A stretch of 64,000 nt of DNA from positions 1 through 64,000 of the forward strand of contig JAJCYR010000043.1 in the NCBI GenBank assembly GCA_029262775.1. Direction: 5' to 3'. Below the pieces are notes generated by a model. That model ran no database searches. It was not told the origin of the DNA and was given only the letters and a program-made list of their open reading frames with translations. Of this stretch, positions 61,645 to 64,000 are shown piece after piece. The stretch is from Bacteroidota bacterium. GTDB lineage: Bacteria; Bacteroidota; Rhodothermia; Rhodothermales; UBA10348. Every line of letters begins with the position of its first letter. Position 1 is the stretch's first letter. A program made the position numbers and the translations under genes.

Positions 61645-63096
61645 TTAAAACGGCGCGTCGGAATCGTTGCCTGGAGAGGAGTCTCCTTCCGGAGGAACGT
61701 AATCGGTGGGCCCGTAGAAGGTGGTCAGGTTCTCGAAACGTGCATGTCGGTCCACGAACGCAAGCGTGATATCTCCGACGGGTCCGTTTCGTTGTTTTCC
61801 GATGATGATCTCGGCAATGCCGTCAGTCGAGTTGCCGTTGTCATCGACCGTGATGCCGTAACGCTCAGCGCGGTAAATGAAGGCCACCACGTCGGCGTCC
61901 TGTTCAATCGACCCCGATTCGCGCAGATCCGAGAGCTGCGGCCGCTTGTCGCCGCCCCGCGTCTCGACCGCGCGTGACAGCTGTGAAAGCGCAATGACCG
62001 GCACGTTCAGTTCTTTGGCGAGCCCCTTCAAGGCGCGCGAAATGCCCGCAATTTCCTGCTCACGGTTCGCGTTCTTACCGAGTCCGGATCCATGCATGAG
62101 CTGCATGTAGTCCACAATCACGAGCCCGATGTCATGCTCGGCCTTGAGCCGCCGGCATTTGGCGCGAAGCTCGAGCGCCGTCAGCCCTGGAGTATCGTCA
62201 ATAAATATGGGTGCATCCGAGAGGCTTCCCGCCGAGCGGGCCAGGCGCGGCCAGTCGGCATCGGAGAGCCGACCGGTGCGGGCCGCCTGGGCATCGACCC
62301 GGGCCTCCGAGGTCAACAGGCGCTGGGCCAGCTGTCCGGAACTCATTTCGAGCGAAAAAATGGCCACGCCGGTTCTGTGGTCCTTGTGCATGGCCGCATT
62401 GCGCGCCATGGCCAGCGTGAGCGCCGTTTTGCCCATGGATGGCCGAGCGGCAATGATAATCAGGTCCGAAGGCTGCCAGCCGCCCGTCATCTGGTCAAGG
62501 CGCGTGAACCCGCTGGGCACGCCCGTAATACCGCCGTCGCGCCCATGGATGGATTCGAGTCGCGTGAGTGTCTCCTTGAGCACCTCGCTCAGCGACGTCG
62601 CCGATTTGCGCAGCTGCGACTCCGAGATCCGGAAAATATCCCCTTCCGCCTCGTCGAGCAGCTCGAAGGCGTCTGCCGCCGGGTCATAGGCCTTTCCGAC
62701 GACCGAGGTCATGGTCTCGATCATCTTGCGCAGCAGCGACTTTTCGGCAATAATGCGTGCATGGTATTCAACATTCGCAGCCGATGCCACAGCATTCGTG
62801 AGCTCCGACAGGTAGTAGGCACCACCGACGGCCTCGAGCTCACCGGCTCGCGTCAGCTCATCGGACAGCGTAATCACGTCGACCGGGTTTCCGCGGTCAA
62901 AAAGCCCCAGGATGGCGGCGTAGATTTTGCGGTGCCGGTCACTGTAAAAAGCGTCCGGTGCCAGGATTTCCACCGCCCTTGGAATGGCATCGCGTTCAAT
63001 CAGCATGGCGCCGAGTACGGACTGCTCGGCATCGGTGGCCTGCGGGGGCAGTCTCCCTGGCGAACGGGTCGTCCTGAATTCTTCAGGAGGTATCAT
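61645..63096 (-). CDS. dnaB: replicative DNA helicase DnaB
   Basis: DnaB is the hexameric helicase that unwinds the fork ahead of the polymerase. The 483-residue protein has the N-terminal domain (ATDAEQSVLGAMLIERDAIPRAVEIL) and the RecA-like C-terminal domain with Walker A AARPSMGKTALTLAMARNAA, Walker B GLVIVDYMQLMHG, the SQLSRAVE loop and SGSIEQDADVVAFIYR. No intein interrupts it. ATG 63096 overlaps the UDG stop by four bases (ATGA), which favours it over the longer start at 63147. Presence of dnaB some 20 kb from the origin-like region is not by itself evidence for an origin. Confidence 0.95.
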   Translation of the reverse strand: MIPPEEFRTTRSPGRLPPQATDAEQSVLGAMLIERDAIPRAVEILAPDAFYSDRHRKIYAAILGLFDRGNPVDVITLSDELTRAGELEAVGGAYYLSELTNAVASAANVEYHARIIAEKSLLRKMIETMTSVVGKAYDPAADAFELLDEAEGDIFRISESQLRKSATSLSEVLKETLTRLESIHGRDGGITGVPSGFTRLDQMTGGWQPSDLIIIAARPSMGKTALTLAMARNAAMHKDHRTGVAIFSLEMSSGQLAQRLLTSEARVDAQAARTGRLSDADWPRLARSAGSLSDAPIFIDDTPGLTALELRAKCRRLKAEHDIGLVIVDYMQLMHGSGLGKNANREQEIAGISRALKGLAKELNVPVIALSQLSRAVETRGGDKRPQLSDLRESGSIEQDADVVAFIYRAERYGITVDDNGNSTDGIAEIIIGKQRNGPVGDITLAFVDRHARFENLTTFYGPTDYVPPEGDSSPGNDSDAPF

Positions 63097-63875
63097 GATG
63101 TTACCAGCGTATCGTAGTGATCCCGGAGCTTCTGGACATCCTCCCACGTGGGGCGTTTCCAGTTCGGATTCCGAAGCAGCGCAGCCGGATGGTAGGTGAC
63201 CATCACGGGAATCCCGTGGAAATCATGAAACCGCCCCCGAAGATCCTTCAGCGAGGACTCCACGCCGAGGAGGGAAGTACCGGAGGTCCGCCCCACGCAC
63301 AGAATCAGCTTCGGCCGGATGAGTGCCATCTGCTTGAGCAGGATGGGCATGTGGGCTGCGATCTCGTCCGCGTGCGGTTTCCGGTTCTCGGGTGGACGCG
63401 ACTTGAGGATGTTGGCTATGTAGACGTCGTCGCGCGAGAACGAAATGGCTTCGAGAATCTTTGTAAGCAGTTTTCCGGCGCGCCCCACAAACGGCTCACC
63501 CTGCTGGTCCTCGTCGGCTCCCGGCGCTTCCCCGATCACCATCAGATCGGCCTCCGGATGGCCTGTCCCGAAAACCGGTCTGATGCGTGTCTCGTCGAGC
63601 GGAATGAGGACAGTTTCAGCCACCCACGCCTCGAGTTCCGCGAGCGTACCGATCGCGGAGAGTGCATCGTACGGCGGCGCGGTCGGAATCCGGGATTCAA
63701 TCATGGACTGGGGGGCTCTGGGTTCGGGCTTGGTGGAGTCCTGCCCGGCGTCTTCGCAGGCACTTTCTGCTCCCGATACCGGAAAAAAACGCCCGTACGC
63801 CTCCACGTGCCACGCAAGCGTGTGTTTCAGGCGGCAGATTTCGTGGTTCATCGCGTCATGGGGCTGGCTCGCCAA
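63093..63875 (-). CDS. family-4-like uracil-DNA glycosylase lacking Fe-S cysteines
   Basis: This enzyme should remove uracil from DNA. The 260-residue protein has the family-4 motifs IGEAPGADEDQQGEPFVGRAG, NILKSRPPENR and TYHPAALLRNPNWK. The four cysteines that bind a 4Fe-4S cluster in family 4 are missing. The CxxC position reads ETVL, the third reads KSRPP in place of KCRPP, and the fourth falls in EIAAHMPILLKQ. The N-terminus is about 90 residues long before the core. A shorter start at Met9 (63851) is possible. It is coupled to dnaB by an ATGA overlap. Confidence 0.85.
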   Translation of the reverse strand: MASQPHDAMNHEICRLKHTLAWHVEAYGRFFPVSGAESACEDAGQDSTKPEPRAPQSMIESRIPTAPPYDALSAIGTLAELEAWVAETVLIPLDETRIRPVFGTGHPEADLMVIGEAPGADEDQQGEPFVGRAGKLLTKILEAISFSRDDVYIANILKSRPPENRKPHADEIAAHMPILLKQMALIRPKLILCVGRTSGTSLLGVESSLKDLRGRFHDFHGIPVMVTYHPAALLRNPNWKRPTWEDVQKLRDHYDTLVTS

Positions 63876-63975
63876 AATACGGGATCACGGGCCTCTGCGT
63901 TCAGGTCAAGCTGCGGATTGGGAGTGAATCTGCGTCAACAAGTTTCCCACGCGCTGTTCACACGCCAAGGAGCGT

Positions 63976-64000
63976 ATGATGCACAATGGCCGCGGCCACC
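63976..64000 (+). CDS. possible start of a gene running off the window
   Basis: AAGGAG (63967-63972) precedes ATGATG at 63976-63981, an unusually good ribosome site for this genome. Only eight codons are visible (MMHNGRGH), so the product cannot be named. It is divergent from UDG. Confidence 0.25.

Overview
The window is a high-GC chromosomal segment from a Gram-negative member of the Bacteroidota/Rhodothermota group. Three kinds of evidence support this. Four large secreted proteins end in the C-terminal sorting domain of the type IX secretion system (a YPNP-like motif, then a beta-sandwich ending in basic residues). The ribosomal genes run rpmB-rpmG followed by the small DUF4295 gene that is typical of this group. 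Strong Shine-Dalgarno sequences are scarce. A placement near Rhodothermales is likely but is inference.

Layout: 0.2-3.4 kb, two tandem DEAD-box RNA helicases. 3.4-8.6 kb, a small monooxygenase gene, divergent histidine-utilisation genes hutF and hutI, and an aldehyde dehydrogenase. 8.8-16.9 kb, recJ, then a sulfur-related run (a persulfide-dioxygenase-like MBL-rhodanese fusion and two overlapping SulP transporters), a Nudix hydrolase and a small membrane protein. 17-25 kb, secreted proteins: an M14 peptidase, an Asp-box propeller protein and a four-module CBM2-like protein.

25-31.3 kb holds the most unusual locus. It has a tight operon for a pilin-like subunit, a PapD-like chaperone and a large usher-like outer-membrane protein with a C-terminal LysM domain. 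Another secreted subunit-like gene and a FliA/WhiG-family sigma factor sit beside it. The same palindrome (GTTTCG-N4-CGAAAC) lies at both ends. 31.5-39.4 kb is a two-component cluster: two receiver-kinases, an NtrC-type sigma-54 activator and a propeller-type hybrid sensor.

39.5-41.6 kb has a GntR regulator and pgi. The 315-bp gap after pgi has the architecture of a replication origin: paired DnaA boxes, then four DnaA-trio (CTA) units, then an AT-rich tract, then an inverted DnaA box. 41.9-51 kb carries a universal stress protein, comEC, nusB, a PPP phosphatase, a MITE-like element, ychF, outer-membrane proteins, a lipoprotein and a LolC/E-like permease. 51.2-52.5 kb holds rpmB, rpmG, DUF4295, three tRNAs (Pro, Arg, Cys) and an intrinsic terminator. 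52.5-59.6 kb has two more sorted secreted proteins around a photolyase. 59.7-63.9 kb has a TerC-family protein and a coupled UDG-dnaB-phosphatase run.

Short direct duplications (about 11-25 bp units) recur at gene edges throughout. No CRISPR array, prophage or complete insertion sequence was seen.
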